The notes under the pieces were generated by a model. It saw only the letters and a list, made by a program, of their open reading frames with translations. It searched no databases and was not told where the DNA came from. Positions 10,923 to 20,751 of a DNA stretch of 64,000 bases are shown here, piece after piece (position 1 is the stretch's first letter; each line of letters opens with the position of its first letter). Source of the stretch: Linanthus parryae. Lineage: Eukaryota > Streptophyta > Magnoliopsida > Ericales > Polemoniaceae. Location: positions 47,639,321-47,703,320 of the forward strand of contig JALGPY010000002.1 in NCBI GenBank assembly GCA_023055425.1, written 5' to 3'. The translations under genes were made by a program, and so were the position numbers.

Positions 10923-12470
10923 GATCCTTCTTCCTTTAGTAGGGCTTTTAAATATTCTCAGTGGTGTGAAGACATGGCAGATGAATAAAGCAGCCTCCAA
11001 AAGCAAAACACATAGATTTTATTTCCTTGTCCTCCCCATGCCAATGCCATTGGCAATAAATGGGTTTTTAGGACTAAGTATAACCCTAATCGGTCTGTTC
11101 TAGTTTTAAAGCTCGTACATTAGCTAATGGGTGTAATCAAACCTCTAATTTTGATTATGCTGAAACATTTAGCCATGTGGCTAAACATGCAACTGTACAC
11201 TACATTATTGCCTTAGCGACTTCATTTTCTTGGCCATTACAACAACTTCATGTCATCAAAGCATTTTTATATAGATTTTTGCAAGAAAATATCTTTATGA
11301 AATAACCTCAAGGGTTTGAAAACCCACAATATCTCAATCATGTGTGTTTCCTCAAAAACAAAAAAATATACGGTCTCAAACAAGCGCTTCAGACATTATT
11401 TGAACGTTTTACCGCGTACGTATTATCTTTAGGTTTAAACCTTCTACTGCTGATTCCTCTCTATTGATTCGTCATTCCTTTACCAAAATCACTGCTATAT
11501 TGCTATACGTAGATGATATCATTCTCACTTGGAATGATACCAACTTTGTTTCTGACCTTGTGTTTAAGCTTAATTCTGAGTTTGAAATGACCAATTTAGG
11601 TCCTCTTACTTATTTTTTCGCCTACAAATTCGTATGTCCGATGCTGGTATCTTTATTCTCCAATGAAAATATATTAATGACGTTTTACAACGGTTCAACA
11701 TGGTCAATTGTAAACCTTATTCCACTCCCTTGGCTCTTGGGGTTAAATACAATCTTTTCTACAATAAACCTCTACACGATCCTTCCATTTTTTCAATTAC
11801 TTGGTTCTCTTCAATACATAACATTTACCAAACTTGATATTTCCTTTTCTGTCAACCGCCTTCGCCAATTCATGCATTCTCCAGGTGAAAGTCATTTAAG
11901 TGGTGTCAATCGTATTTCACAATATATCTTCAAGGCACAAAACGAAATGGAGTAGTGTAATTAAAATGTCATCTTCTTCTTCTTCTTCTTCGTGTTTTTT
12001 TACTGAAGCTAATTGTTCAGGTAATTCATCGCATAGGCAAAGTACCACATGCCTAGTTGTATTCTTCGGCCTAAATCCAAATCATTGGGCCTCCAAGAAA
12101 CATGCCATGGTGGCCGATCCTCTACCGAAGTAGAGTATCGTGCCTTAGCCTTGCAAGAGCTGATGTCTCCTTGTTCAAAACTTTGTTTCATGAATTAAAA
12201 TTTAAAATTTCGTACCCTCCTATTATTTGGAAGAATAATCTTTTGGCTATTACGTTAACTTCTAATCCCCTTTTTCCACGCACATACAAAACATATCGAA
12301 ATCGATTATAATTACAAGCGTGAAAATGTTTTAAATAGGGAACTTATTGTTGATTTTATTTCAAGTGCATATTAGGTTGTTGATGTCTTCACAAAAGCTC
12401 TCAGTCATCTTAATTTGAAGATTTCAAGCATATACTCATGGTTTAGATCCCGCCGTGAGTTTACAGGAGG
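10722..12470 (+). mobile_element. Decayed Ty1/copia body 1 (reverse transcriptase to RNase H)
   Basis: Reading-frame scraps follow the copia order. SHPMRTNSKS-like sequence at 10755 corresponds to the HPMxTRSK start of the copia RT region, and NKWVFRTK lies around 11060. HATVH-like and VKxAFLH-like pieces follow at 11170-11280, then LLYVDDIILTW at 11500-11532 (YVDD box). LGSLQYITFTKLDISFSVN, RQSTTCLVVFFGLNPNHWASKKH (RNase H part) and a HLNLKIS tail near 12410 complete the order. There are many stops and frameshifts, so no enzyme is encoded. Gag, protease and integrase are absent. It ends against an LTR-like repeat at 12471. Confidence 0.8.
10835..10921. repeat. (TTA)n microsatellite, about 29 units
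   Basis: Uninterrupted TTA triplets inside the decayed copia body. The paralogous site in copy B is a compound (TTC)n(TTA)n tract almost twice as long, and the third copia body (13300) has only a few units. The poly-Ile or poly-Tyr frames here are translation artefacts. Confidence 0.95.
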
Positions 12471-12989
12471 ATATTAAGCTAACTAAATATTTGGGCTTAT
12501 CCAAGGCCCGATCCTCGATGAAGCCCGTCTATTTATCAATCCCAATACCCACTTCATCATATTATGTATCAAACCCTCTTATATTAGGGCATCTTTTCAT
12601 CTTACTGTAATCATATCTGGTTGAGTACAGCTGTGATACAGCCTCTCTATTGTGACCATTGAATTATTTTCTCCCTTTGTGATTCTCTGTATTTTGCCTT
12701 CTTTTTCCAAACGTTCAGTAATCAATACAATCAATTCTCTTTCTCTTTCTTTGGGTTATGTTCTCTGTATTTCCCTACTTTCAATTGCAGAAACCCTAAA
12801 CAGGCTCTTAACCCCTATTTTGCATGCATCACCAGTTTTCGATAAAGAACTATCACAGTTTTAACCCCTGAATATACCTGGAGGAGGAGGAAACTAGCAG
12901 TCTTCTCCAATGACTATCTCCCGCGACGATACTTGCCTTTCCTCAGCACCGGCTAAAGATCTAACCAAAGATAAGTATTCTACTCCTTT
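12471..12989 (+). repeat. Copia LTR-like repeat 1
   Basis: TATTAAGCTAACTAAATATTTGGGC at its start and AAAGATAAGTATTCTACTCCTTT at its end match 18782-19141 in the same order, with about 120 bases missing from the second copy. It directly follows the 3' end of a copia body (purine-rich GGAGG at 12466), as a 3' LTR would. I do not see a TGGTATCAGAGC primer site after it, so exact LTR ends are uncertain and it may include leader sequence. Confidence 0.6.
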
Positions 12990-14838
12990 GTTCATGAATA
13001 TATCTTTCCCTACTCCAAATATGATGCTAATTCTACTACTTCTAATGTTAATCCCTCAACTAATTTTGATGAATTTTTTTCAGGTACAAGTGTCCCTTCC
13101 CCTCTACATCTGTCCCCCAACAACATGTGTATGTCACAGACACCATAGTCGAGGACTATGGAGAGTTGCAGCCTATTGGAGTTCATTCATTTCTGGTCCA
13201 ATGACGACTTATCCAAATCGTAATCCTACCCATTCCATGAGGGCACGCAGCAAATCAGGCATTTGAAATTACATTTTACTGGTTTTGGTCACACCGTTTT
13301 ATCTACAATTTCTTCTTCTTATTTTGATCCTTCTTCCTTTAAGTGATGCTTCTAAATATTCCCCGTGGTGCGAATCCATGGCAGATTAATACAACTGCCT
13401 CCAAAAACAAAATACATAGATTTCAGTTCCTTATCCTCCCCATGCCAATGTCATTGGCAATAAATTGACATTTAGGACTAAGAATATAACCTCATTCGGC
13501 CAGTTCTCGTTTTAAAGATCGTTTAGTAGCTAAGGGGTTTCATCAAATCTATGATTTCGATTATGTTGAAATGTTTAGCCCTGTCGCTAAACATGCTACA
13601 GTTCGCTGCATTATTGCCTTAGCACCTTCATTTTCTTGGCCATTGCAACATTTTGATGTCAAGAACGCACTTTTACATGGAGTTTATCAAGAAACTGTTT
13701 TTATGAAGTAACCCCAAGGGTTTGAAAACCCACAACATCGCAATCACGTGTGCTTACTCAAAAAATGCATATGCGGCCTCAAACAAGTGCCTGGAACATG
13801 AATTAAACGTTTCACCTTGTATGTATCGTCTTTTTTTTTTTTAAATCTTATATTATTGATTCATCTCTATTGATTTGTCATTCCTTTACCGAAATCACTT
13901 CTCTATTACTATACGTAGATGATATCATTCTCACTTGGAATTACACCAACTTTATTTATGACCTTGTGATCAAACTTAATTTTGAGTTTGAAGTGACCAA
14001 TTTAGGTCATCTTACTTATTTTTTCGGCCTACAAATTCGTAGGTCACCTGCAGGTATCTTTACTCACCAAGACAAATTCGTTAATAACATTTTACAATGG
14101 TTCAACATGGTCAATTTATTCCACCCATTGGCTGCTGGGGTTAAATGCGACCCTTTTGTACAGTAAACATCTACATGATCCTTCTATTTTTCGTCAATTA
14201 CTTGGTTCTCTTAAATACTTAACATTTACCAGACCTGATATTGCATATTCTGTCAATCTCCTTTCCCGATTCAGGCATTCTCGAACTGAAAGTCATATAA
14301 ATGGTGTCAAGCATATTTTACGATATCTTCAAGGCACAAAATTAAATGAAGTACTGTATTTAAAATGTCATCTTCCTCTTCATTGTTATTGACGCTAATT
14401 GCGACCGTAATTCATCGGATAGGTTAAGTACCACCGCCTAATATAATTGGGCCTAAATCCAAATCATTAGGCCTCCAAGAAGCAGGCCACAATGGCTGAT
14501 CCTTTAGTGAAACAGAGTATCCTTCCTTAGCCATTGTAGCAGAAGATGTGTCCTGGTTCAAAACTTTGTTTCATGACTTGAACTTCCAAATTTTGTACTC
14601 CACTATTATTTAGACTAATAATCTTTCGATTATTGCTAAACTTCTAATCCTCTTTTCCACGCACGTACAAAACTTTTCAAAATCGATTATCATTACGTGC
14701 ATGAAATGGTTTTAAGATAGGGAACTTATTGCTGATTTTATTTCGATTGCAGATCAGGTTCTTGATGACTTCACGAAAGCTTTTAGTCGTCTTAATTTGA
14801 AGATTTCAAGCATAAACTCACAGGTTTAGACCCTACAC
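12990..14838 (+). mobile_element. Decayed Ty1/copia body 2, interrupted at its 3' end by LINE-1
   Basis: PTHSMRARSKSGI (about 13226-13265), FSPVAKHATVR and NAFLHGVYQE (13570-13690), CGLKQVP (13765-13790) and LLLYVDDIILTWN (13903-13941, YVDD box) follow the copia RT order. So do LTYFFGLQIRR, LGSLKYLTFTRPDIAYSVN (14190-14260) and NPNH.ASKKQ (about 14450). A premature stop at 13709 and several indels break the frame. It closely matches body 1, is slightly better preserved in the RT, and is large internally deleted upstream. The copia sequence continues after LINE-1 at 18772. Confidence 0.8.
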
Positions 14839-14856
14839 AGCTCTAATCCCCATCAC

Positions 14857-15267
14857 ATGGATGCCACTGTAGAGGAAGTTGGTACGAATCAGTTTTGGAA
14901 ATTCACAGGTTTTTATGGTGACCCAGTCAGAGAGGAGAGGATTCATTCATGGGCTCTCTTGCGGCGTCTGGCTCCGTTGGTAGACATGCCTTGGATTGTA
15001 GCGGGTGATTTTAACGCTATTAAGTCACAGGATGAGAAGGAAGGAGGACAAGAGATCAGTTTTAGCCAGGTAAAAGATTTCAATGATGTATTACATGATC
15101 TTGAACTCTTTGATCTTGGCTTTTCAGGGAACCCTTTCACTTGGTCAAACAACCAAGCGGATGAGGCAAATATCCGTGAGAGAATTGACCGGGCGGTGGG
15201 AAATCTTAAATGGATTGATCATTATAGAGGCACTAGAATAATGATCATTATAGAGGCACTAGAATAA
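14857..15267 (+). pseudogene. LINE-1 ORF2, endonuclease domain fragment
   Basis: Codes for the C-terminal two thirds of an exonuclease-endonuclease-phosphatase (EEP) domain that nicks target DNA. Visible motifs are WKFTGFYGDP, VAGDFNAI (metal and substrate site), GNPFTWSNNQ and RERIDRAVG. The N-terminal Asn and Glu catalytic motifs are lost by 5' truncation. The frame is thrown off by a tandem 26-bp duplication (GATCATTATAGAGGCACTAG repeated). The SDHAPLL histidine motif then continues in another frame at about 15288-15310. No start codon is implied; 14857 is just the first ATG. Confidence 0.85.
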
Positions 15268-15323
15268 CCCATCTAGTAGGTCCAAATTCGGACCACGCAC
15301 CCCTACTCATTGAATATGTTCAA

Positions 15324-16517
15324 ATGAAGAAGAAGCCTAGTGGTAGAAGAAGATTTTATTATGAAAATATGTGGAGGCGACATGAAACCTATCAACACAC
15401 GGTGGAAAATCAATGGGCTGTCTCGGAGGGTTTACAATTGAAGGAGAAGTTGCATCACTTGGCCAAGCACCTCACGGGTTGGTCCAAGAACCAATTCGGC
15501 AATGTTAGTCGCCAAAAGGACGAGATCCTTAAGAAACTCGAGAACCTCGGCAATCAAGTGCAGACGAAGGATTGCATTGCGCAGACAAGGCTTTTGACGA
15601 AGGAGTTGAATGAAATCTTGGCTAGAGAAGAAGATATGTGGAAACAGCGATCTAGGGTGGATTGGCTCAAACAAGGGGATCGCAATACGCGGTTTTTTCA
15701 TATTAAAGCCACTGTTAGACGAGCGCGGAATACCATAAATGGGATCGAAAACAGCGAAGGGGTGTGGGTAACCGAAGATGAAGAAATCGTGGGAAGCCTT
15801 GAAGACTATTTTGCCTCAATCTTCAAATCATCGCGGCCCACAATGGACGAAATAAGTCAACTGCTGCATCATTCGGTTGAGATGTTAACACCGGAGGAGT
15901 GCAACAGAATTGACAGCCCCTACTCACCCGAAGACATTCACAATGCTTTGTTTCAGATGGGTTCGGACAAGGCCCCTGGAATTGATGGTTTTACGGCGGG
16001 CTTTTACCAAAAGCATTGGGAAACAGTGGGTCTCGATGTCACCAAGGTATGTCTCGGTATTCTTAATGATGGCCAAAGTATTGAATCCTATAATTCTACA
16101 ATTATTGCTCTGATTCCGAAGATGAAGCAGGCTCGTAAGGCAAGTGACTACCGGCCTATTAGTCTTTGTAACGTCATCTATAAGATTGTCTCAAAGGCTC
16201 TAGCCAATCGTCTCAAAACAGTACTTAATAAACTGATTGCGGAGAATCAAAGTGCCTTCGTTCCAGGTCGACTTATCTCGGATAACATCCTCACTGCTTT
16301 TGAAGTAATTCATTCCCTGAAGACGAGGAAAAAGGGAAAGGAGGGAAGTTTAGCACTCAAGGTTGACATGAGCAAGGCATACGACAGAGTTGAATGGCAG
16401 TTCCTCAGGGAGACAATGTTTCACATGGGCTTCGGTCCTCGCTTTATAGGTTCAGTTATGAACTGCGTGACCACTGTATCATATAGCTTCGTCAGGAATG
16501 GCTCAGTTATGGGGTGA
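15324..16517 (+). pseudogene. LINE-1 ORF2, linker and first half of reverse transcriptase
   Basis: 397 codons. The N-terminal 200 residues are the coiled, charged linker of plant LINE ORF2 (WKQRSRVDWLKQGDRNTRFFH). The reverse transcriptase follows: KAPGIDGFTAGFYQKHW, DYRPISLCNVIYKIVSK, NQSAFVPGRLISDNI and VDMSKAYDRVEW, the last carrying a catalytic Asp. It ends at TGA 16515-16517 in the context GGG-TGA-GTA; reading continues in the same frame with PERGLRQGCPLSPYLF. A CGA to TGA change is the simplest explanation. Confidence 0.88.
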
Positions 16518-18017
16518 GTACTTCCGGAAAGGGGCCTAAGACAGGGGTGCCCTCTCTCCCCCTATCTTTTTCTCCTTTGCAGTGAGCTCTTATCCAGAGC
16601 AATTACAGCAGCTATTGATGACGGTGACCTGGACGGAGTTACTGCATCAAGGGGAGGACCAGTGGTCTCCCATTTATTTTTTGCTGACGATAGTCTCTTC
16701 TTTACGCAGGCAAACAGGGAGAATATCACCACTTTTATGGATACTATCGAGCTCTATGGTAAAGCATCGGGTCAGCAACTTAATTTATCCAAGTCTGCCA
16801 TCGTTTTCTCCACAAACACTCCAACGGCTGTCAAGGAAGAGATTATGCAACTTTGTGGTGTCCAAGAGGTTGCACAGTACGAGAAATATTTGGGTCTTCC
16901 AACCACCATGGGAAGAAAGAAAGCCATCACCTTTGCCCATTTAATTGAAAGACTAGTCTCAAAATTAAAAGGGTGGAAGGAGAAATCTCTCTCTATGGGA
17001 GGGAAAGAGGTACTAATCCGAGCTATCGCGCAAGCACTACCTACTTATGCTATGTCATGTTTCAAGCTTCCCGATAGTGTGTGTGATCGCATGGAAAAAT
17101 ATATCAGACAGTTTTGGTGGAGTAAAGCTGAGGATAAAAGGGGAATCAATTGGATTAAATGGGAGCGGATTCAGCAACAAAAGGATCGTGGGGGCCTAGC
17201 CTTTAAGGATTTGAAGCTCTTTAATGATGCCATGCTCGCCAAACAAAGCTGGCGAATTCTAAGGTATCCGAACTCTTTACTAAGTAGGGTACTAAAGTCT
17301 AAGTATTTCAAGAATAAAGAGTTTTTACAGGCTGAGTTAGGGCATGCGCCGTCATATGCGTGGAGAAGTATTCTTCTTGGAAGGAAATTATTGAATACGG
17401 GCTTGAGATGGAGAGTGGGTGATGGAAGCAAAATTCGCGTTGCGGATAAGTGGATACCACGGGAACCATCTTTGAAGCTTTTTGTTCAACCTACCAATCA
17501 AGAATTATTGGTCAAAGACTTGATTAACAATGACAAAACTTGGAATTTACAAGCATTGCATGATCACTTGGCTCCTGTTGATATTGAGGAGGTTAGGCGT
17601 ATCCCCATACACACTAATGGGTTGGAAGATAAACTTATATGGCACTATTCGGAGGTGGGTTTTTATTCGGTAAAGACGGGTTACCAACAAGCTCAACGAA
17701 TCAAGAACTCGGAAACACTTGAAGGAACGTCCGACACGGCATCGAAAGCAATGAGAAAGTTGTGGAAAATAAAAGTTCCTCCAAAAATCCAGCATCATTT
17801 GTGGCGGAGTATTCATAATGGGATCCCAACTATTGACAACCTTCGAAGAAGAAGTATTGAGGTGACGGCCTTTTGCAGTGCATGCGGTAACAGGGGCGAA
17901 TCCACTACCCACGTCCTCGCCTCTTGCCCAGTGGCGAAGGAAGTTTGGCAACAAGTTGAAAATGGAGTCTTTCTATCGCTGGAGCCGCACAATTTTTCGA
18001 TATGGGCAATGCACTAG
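16518..18017 (+). pseudogene. LINE-1 ORF2, second half of reverse transcriptase plus zinc-binding domain
   Basis: Same frame as the upstream piece. GLRQGCPLSPYLF leads into the catalytic HLFFADDSLFF box at about 16668-16700, then the thumb region (YLGLPTTMGRKK, KGWKEKSLSMGGKEVLI). The zf-RVT domain follows, with CSACGNRGESTTHVLASC at about 17875-17930 (Cys-Cys-His-Cys). It is closed by TAG 18015-18017, after which the frame resumes without a shift. Apart from the flanking stops this 500-codon stretch is intact, so the insertion is relatively young. Confidence 0.88.
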
Positions 18018-18729
18018 TTGGAGAACCTCAGTCCCAGTGAGCTTACTCCTTTCGCTATTACGTCTTGGTGGTTATGTCGTGCTCGGAATAGTTCTTTGTT
18101 CCGAAACAAAACTCTCTCTCCGGCACAAATATGCAAAAAAATTCAGGACCTAATTGCGGAGTTGGGCAGTGTGAGACATCCAAGTCAAGGAGCAAAGGAC
18201 AAGAGTACTCTAAAGCGAGACCGGTGGACAAAACCTCCTATTGGGTGTTTGAAAATCAACTTCGATGGTGCTTGGTGTGGGGAATCGAGGAAGGCGGGCA
18301 TTGGAGTGATAGCCAGAGATTCGGAAGGAAGGGTTGTGAAAGGGACGGGTGTTCCAGTTCGTTTTGGTTTATCTGCGAAGCACGTCGAGGCCATCGCGGC
18401 TTTTGAAGCCGTGAAAATGGGAGTTGCTCTTCAGTGCAATGTTCGAAGGGGATTCGAAGGTTGTGATTGATCAGATTAACCGAGCTATCCGAAGGAGTGG
18501 GGAGGAAGACATAACTGAGACTGGAGCTATCATCGATCAGATTGTAGCCATGCAGGAAACCATCACTGAGTTCCAGATTTGCTTTCAAAGGCGTACGTCC
18601 AACTATGCAGCAGACCTCCTAGCGATTCATGCCAAGGAAGATGATGTGGTTACCAATTTTTCTGATTTAAATGTCCCTTTCTGGTTGAAGGATTGTGTTA
18701 GCAAAGAACAAGGATCTGTAATGCCTTAA
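18018..18729 (+). pseudogene. LINE-1 ORF2, C-terminal RNase H domain (frameshifted)
   Basis: INFDGAWCGESRKAGIGVIARD, VEAIAAFEAVKMG, EGDSKVVIDQIN and SNYAADLLAIHAKE give the four RNase H acidic residues (Asp, Glu, Asp, Asp), all retained. The first part lies in the frame of the upstream ORF and stops at 18468-18470. The second part continues from about 18436 in the next frame, so one base was gained or lost near 18435-18445. The stop at 18727-18729 is followed by a short 3' UTR and the A tail. Confidence 0.87.
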
Positions 18730-18757
18730 TCCTTTTAATGCAAAAGTATTTTCCCTC

Positions 18758-18771
18758 AAAAAAAAAAAAAA
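18758..18771 (+). other. LINE-1 poly(A) tail
   Basis: Fourteen A residues 28 bases after the ORF2 stop, directly joined to copia sequence AGTTTACATGATGTTATT. This fixes the LINE orientation and 3' boundary. Confidence 0.9.
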
Positions 18772-19149
18772 GTTTACATGATGTTATTAAGCTAAATAAG
18801 TGTTTGGGCTTATCGACAGCCCAATCCTCAATGAAGCCCATCTATTCATACCCAATTCATCATATTATTTATCAAGCCCACTTCTATTATGGCATCTTTT
18901 CATCTTACCCTAATCATATCTGGCTGAGTATAGCTGTGATATAGCATCTCTATCGTGACCATTGGATTATTTTCTTTATTTAGCCTTTTTTTCCAGACGT
19001 TTCAGTAATCAATACAGCCAATTCTCTTTCTTTGTGTGATGTTCTCTGTACTTCACCACCTTCCACTATCTCTTGCGACGGTACTTGCGTTTCATAAGAA
19101 CCAGCGGTAGATCCAACCAAAGATAAGTATTCTACTCCTTTCTTGTAGA
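18772..19149 (+). repeat. Copia 3' end and LTR-like repeat 2
   Basis: AGTTTACATGA is the copia purine-tract side, and TGTTATTAAGCTAAATAAG at 18782 starts the LTR-like repeat. It matches 12471-12989 through ATCATATCTGGCTGAGTATAG, TCTCTATCGTGACCATTGGA and AGATAAGTATTCTACTCCTTT. Compared with repeat 1 it lacks the segment around 12780-12900. The TG start here supports an LTR boundary. Confidence 0.65.
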
Positions 19150-19437
19150 TCAATTCTGAAGAGGTTGATTTTTTATTGAATATAAGCTTAGTGCGGACCA
19201 AATGGTCCAAATCAAGATCGGCCACAATTTTTCTCTGACTGCTAATTCTTGGTTGAAAATGTGAACCATCCTCTCACTGAAGTTATTTATTTGCAGATCT
19301 GGAGAGAACCCGGCAGCTCCCAAACCTCTTGTCACCTCGCAACTTTTAAACAGATGATTGACGCTTTCTAGCGCCGCATTCCAACATTGCGAATTAGGTT
19401 TTCTACAACCAATAAGGCCCCTCGCCATCCCTTCCAT
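19150..19437 (-). pseudogene. LINE zinc-binding (zf-RVT) fragment
   Basis: The minus strand encodes NSQCWNAALESVNHLFKSCEVTRGLG followed by HIFNQELAVREKLWPILIWTIWSAL, the signature end of the LINE zf-RVT domain (Cys...ES..HLF..C). The usual second cysteine of the CxxC pair is Ala here. It is an isolated about 290-bp scrap abutting the copia LTR-like repeat, from a third LINE insertion distinct from LINE-1 and LINE-2. Confidence 0.7.
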
Positions 19438-19639
19438 GCAGGAATAGTGTTTATTTAGGTAAATTTTGTTTCCAAAACTTGATAAGCCAATTTTTCACAT
19501 AGCCAGATGATATATGACCCGCCTGAAAACTTATTTTATAGCCAGACGATAACCCGACGATACGGTGTATTTCCCATTATCTGAATGATATTAAAGAACA
19601 TTGTCAGCTTCGGCAAGAGCAGGGATTTCCAAACGGAGA

Positions 19640-19950
19640 ATTCGGCAGTAGCAAGATGGTACATCTACTAAATTGGAGAGCGCAAGCAGTCTCACAAGAA
19701 TAGTCCACTCGATGTAGTTCACAAACTGCATTATTATTAACTACTATTTGGAAGGTAAGTTATTCTTTTCTTGTATGAGACAACTCGATGTTTACAATTT
19801 ATTATGTGATAATTGTTTTCATTCTCGGTCATCCTTAGAAGAAAATCCGTACTTAACAATTCTGATTTGAATTCTACGTACCTTAGTTAAATTTTTTGGG
19901 GTAAATGTTTCCAAGTTTCTTAGGCTAAATATGTGATATTGGAGGAGTAC
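19640..19950 (+). pseudogene. Copy C: relic of exon 1 and 5' intron of the RNase H-like gene
   Basis: 19656-19754 corresponds to exon 1 of genes A and B: ATTGGAGAGCGCAAGCAGTCTCACA against ATTGGAGAGGGCCAGCAGTCTCGCA, ending in the same AAG|GTAAGTTAT donor at 19754/19755. The following intron is alignable for some 200 bases (CATTCTCGGTCATCCTTAGAA region). An indel near the ATG shifts the frame and a TAG interrupts it, so this copy is dead. It is far more diverged than A is from B. Confidence 0.65.
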
Positions 19951-20084
19951 CCAATCCATTTGTTCTGAAACCGTATTTTAACTCAATTCCGTACTCTTTT
20001 CATACGACTTAACTTTGAATTTAACAAGATTTAGTTTAGGCACATTATTTCATTTAGTTATACATATATAAGTCATTGAATAAG

Positions 20085-20325
20085 GAGCAATTCTTAGGTG
20101 CTCATAGAGCAAATCCACGTGGTGCTCTATTCCACTCATATTTCAACACGTGTCATAAAAGTGGAGTGAGTGAGAGAGAGAAAATAGCCAAGTAGGAGTC
20201 TGTTTTTTTTTTATAACCTACTGGAGTAGTGGTTAACCCTAGTGGGACTTGTGTCAGTTACTGAATGGTGTGGAGCACCAAGTGTCGTGCTTACGTGGTG
20301 CTCCTGGAGTATCTAAAAATTTCTC
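20085..20325. mobile_element. Mutator-like MITE with 9-bp target duplication
   Basis: This 241-bp element has inverted ends GAGCAATTCTTAGGTGCTC and GAGAAATTTTTAGATACTC (right end read inward). It is flanked by the direct 9-mer TTGAATAAG at 20076-20084 and 20326-20334. The uninterrupted target CATTGAATAAGTTGTGTAAC exists nearby at 20721-20740 in a duplicated host segment, which confirms the insertion. There is no ORF. A 9-bp duplication is characteristic of Mutator superfamily transposases. Confidence 0.85.
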
Positions 20326-20751
20326 TTGAATAAGTTGTGTAACTAATATAACAAGGCCTCGTTTGTGTAGCAGCATAAGGGGGCAGCATAGCATAACTTA
20401 TGCTCCCTTTTTTTACATCCAGTGTTTAGGTGCCGGTATAGGGGGAGCATAATTTATACCCCTAACATAACATTTTCAATTTTTTTGAAGAAAAGTTATA
20501 CCACCTCCCCCGATGTATAAGGCTGGATATGGGGAAGCATTATAACTCACTAAATGTTTTTCATCAAAATACCCTTTGTACCTTCACCCTAATTCCTACC
20601 CCTTATCCCCAGATCTTACAACATCAATCCAAATTCTATCATTGTCGTTACCATTTGTTGTGAAAATTTAACAAGGTTTAGTTTTGGCACATCATTTCAT
20701 TTGGTTATACATATATTAGTCATTGAATAAGTTGTGTAACTAATATAACAA
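20326..20751. repeat. Locally duplicated host segment carrying the MITE-free site
   Basis: 20670-20751 (AACAAGGTTTAGTTTTGGCA through TAATATAACAAG) repeats 20028-20084 plus 20326-20350. Between them, 20351-20669 is AT-rich sequence with GGGGGCAGCATAGCATAAC and GGGGGAGCATAATTTATAC blocks; it could itself be a small element starting GGCCTCGTTTGTG, but I find no matching right end. Confidence 0.55.

Larger units (their letters stand above)
1..12118 (+). repeat. Large segmental duplication, copy A (left end cut by window)
   Basis: This segment aligns in the same orientation with 47885-63485. Base 1 pairs with 47885, and similarity stops after the shared GGCCGAT at 12112-12118 / 63479-63485. Most blocks differ by only a few substitutions per line, so the copies are recent relative to copy C at 19.6-31 kb. 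Main size differences are a CACTA present only in B, and two A blocks (6261-6857, 7545-7739) missing from B. The left boundary is outside the window, so the full unit size and its mechanism cannot be judged. Confidence 0.93.
14839..18771 (+). mobile_element. LINE-1: 5'-truncated L1-type LINE nested in copia body 2
   Basis: ORF2 starts inside the endonuclease domain and runs through reverse transcriptase, zinc-binding domain and RNase H to a 14-A tail at 18758-18771. ORF1 and the endonuclease N-terminus are missing, typical of incomplete target-primed reverse transcription. Copia sequence ends at about 14838 and resumes at 18772, so the LINE landed between the copia purine-rich tract and its 3' LTR. 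I could not identify a convincing target-site duplication. Breaks are a 26-bp duplication near 15213-15267, TGA at 16515, TAG at 18015 and a one-base shift near 18440. Confidence 0.9.

Noticed and set aside
10779..11006. Poly-Ile, poly-Leu, poly-Asn and poly-Tyr ORFs here and at 46854-47090 and 61954-62401
   Set aside because: They are translations of (TTA)n, (AAT)n and (TTC)n microsatellites within transposon debris.
14839..18790. Search for a LINE-1 target-site duplication
   Set aside because: AGTTTACATG after the A tail has no match in the copia sequence before 14839; the 5' junction is too decayed to claim one.
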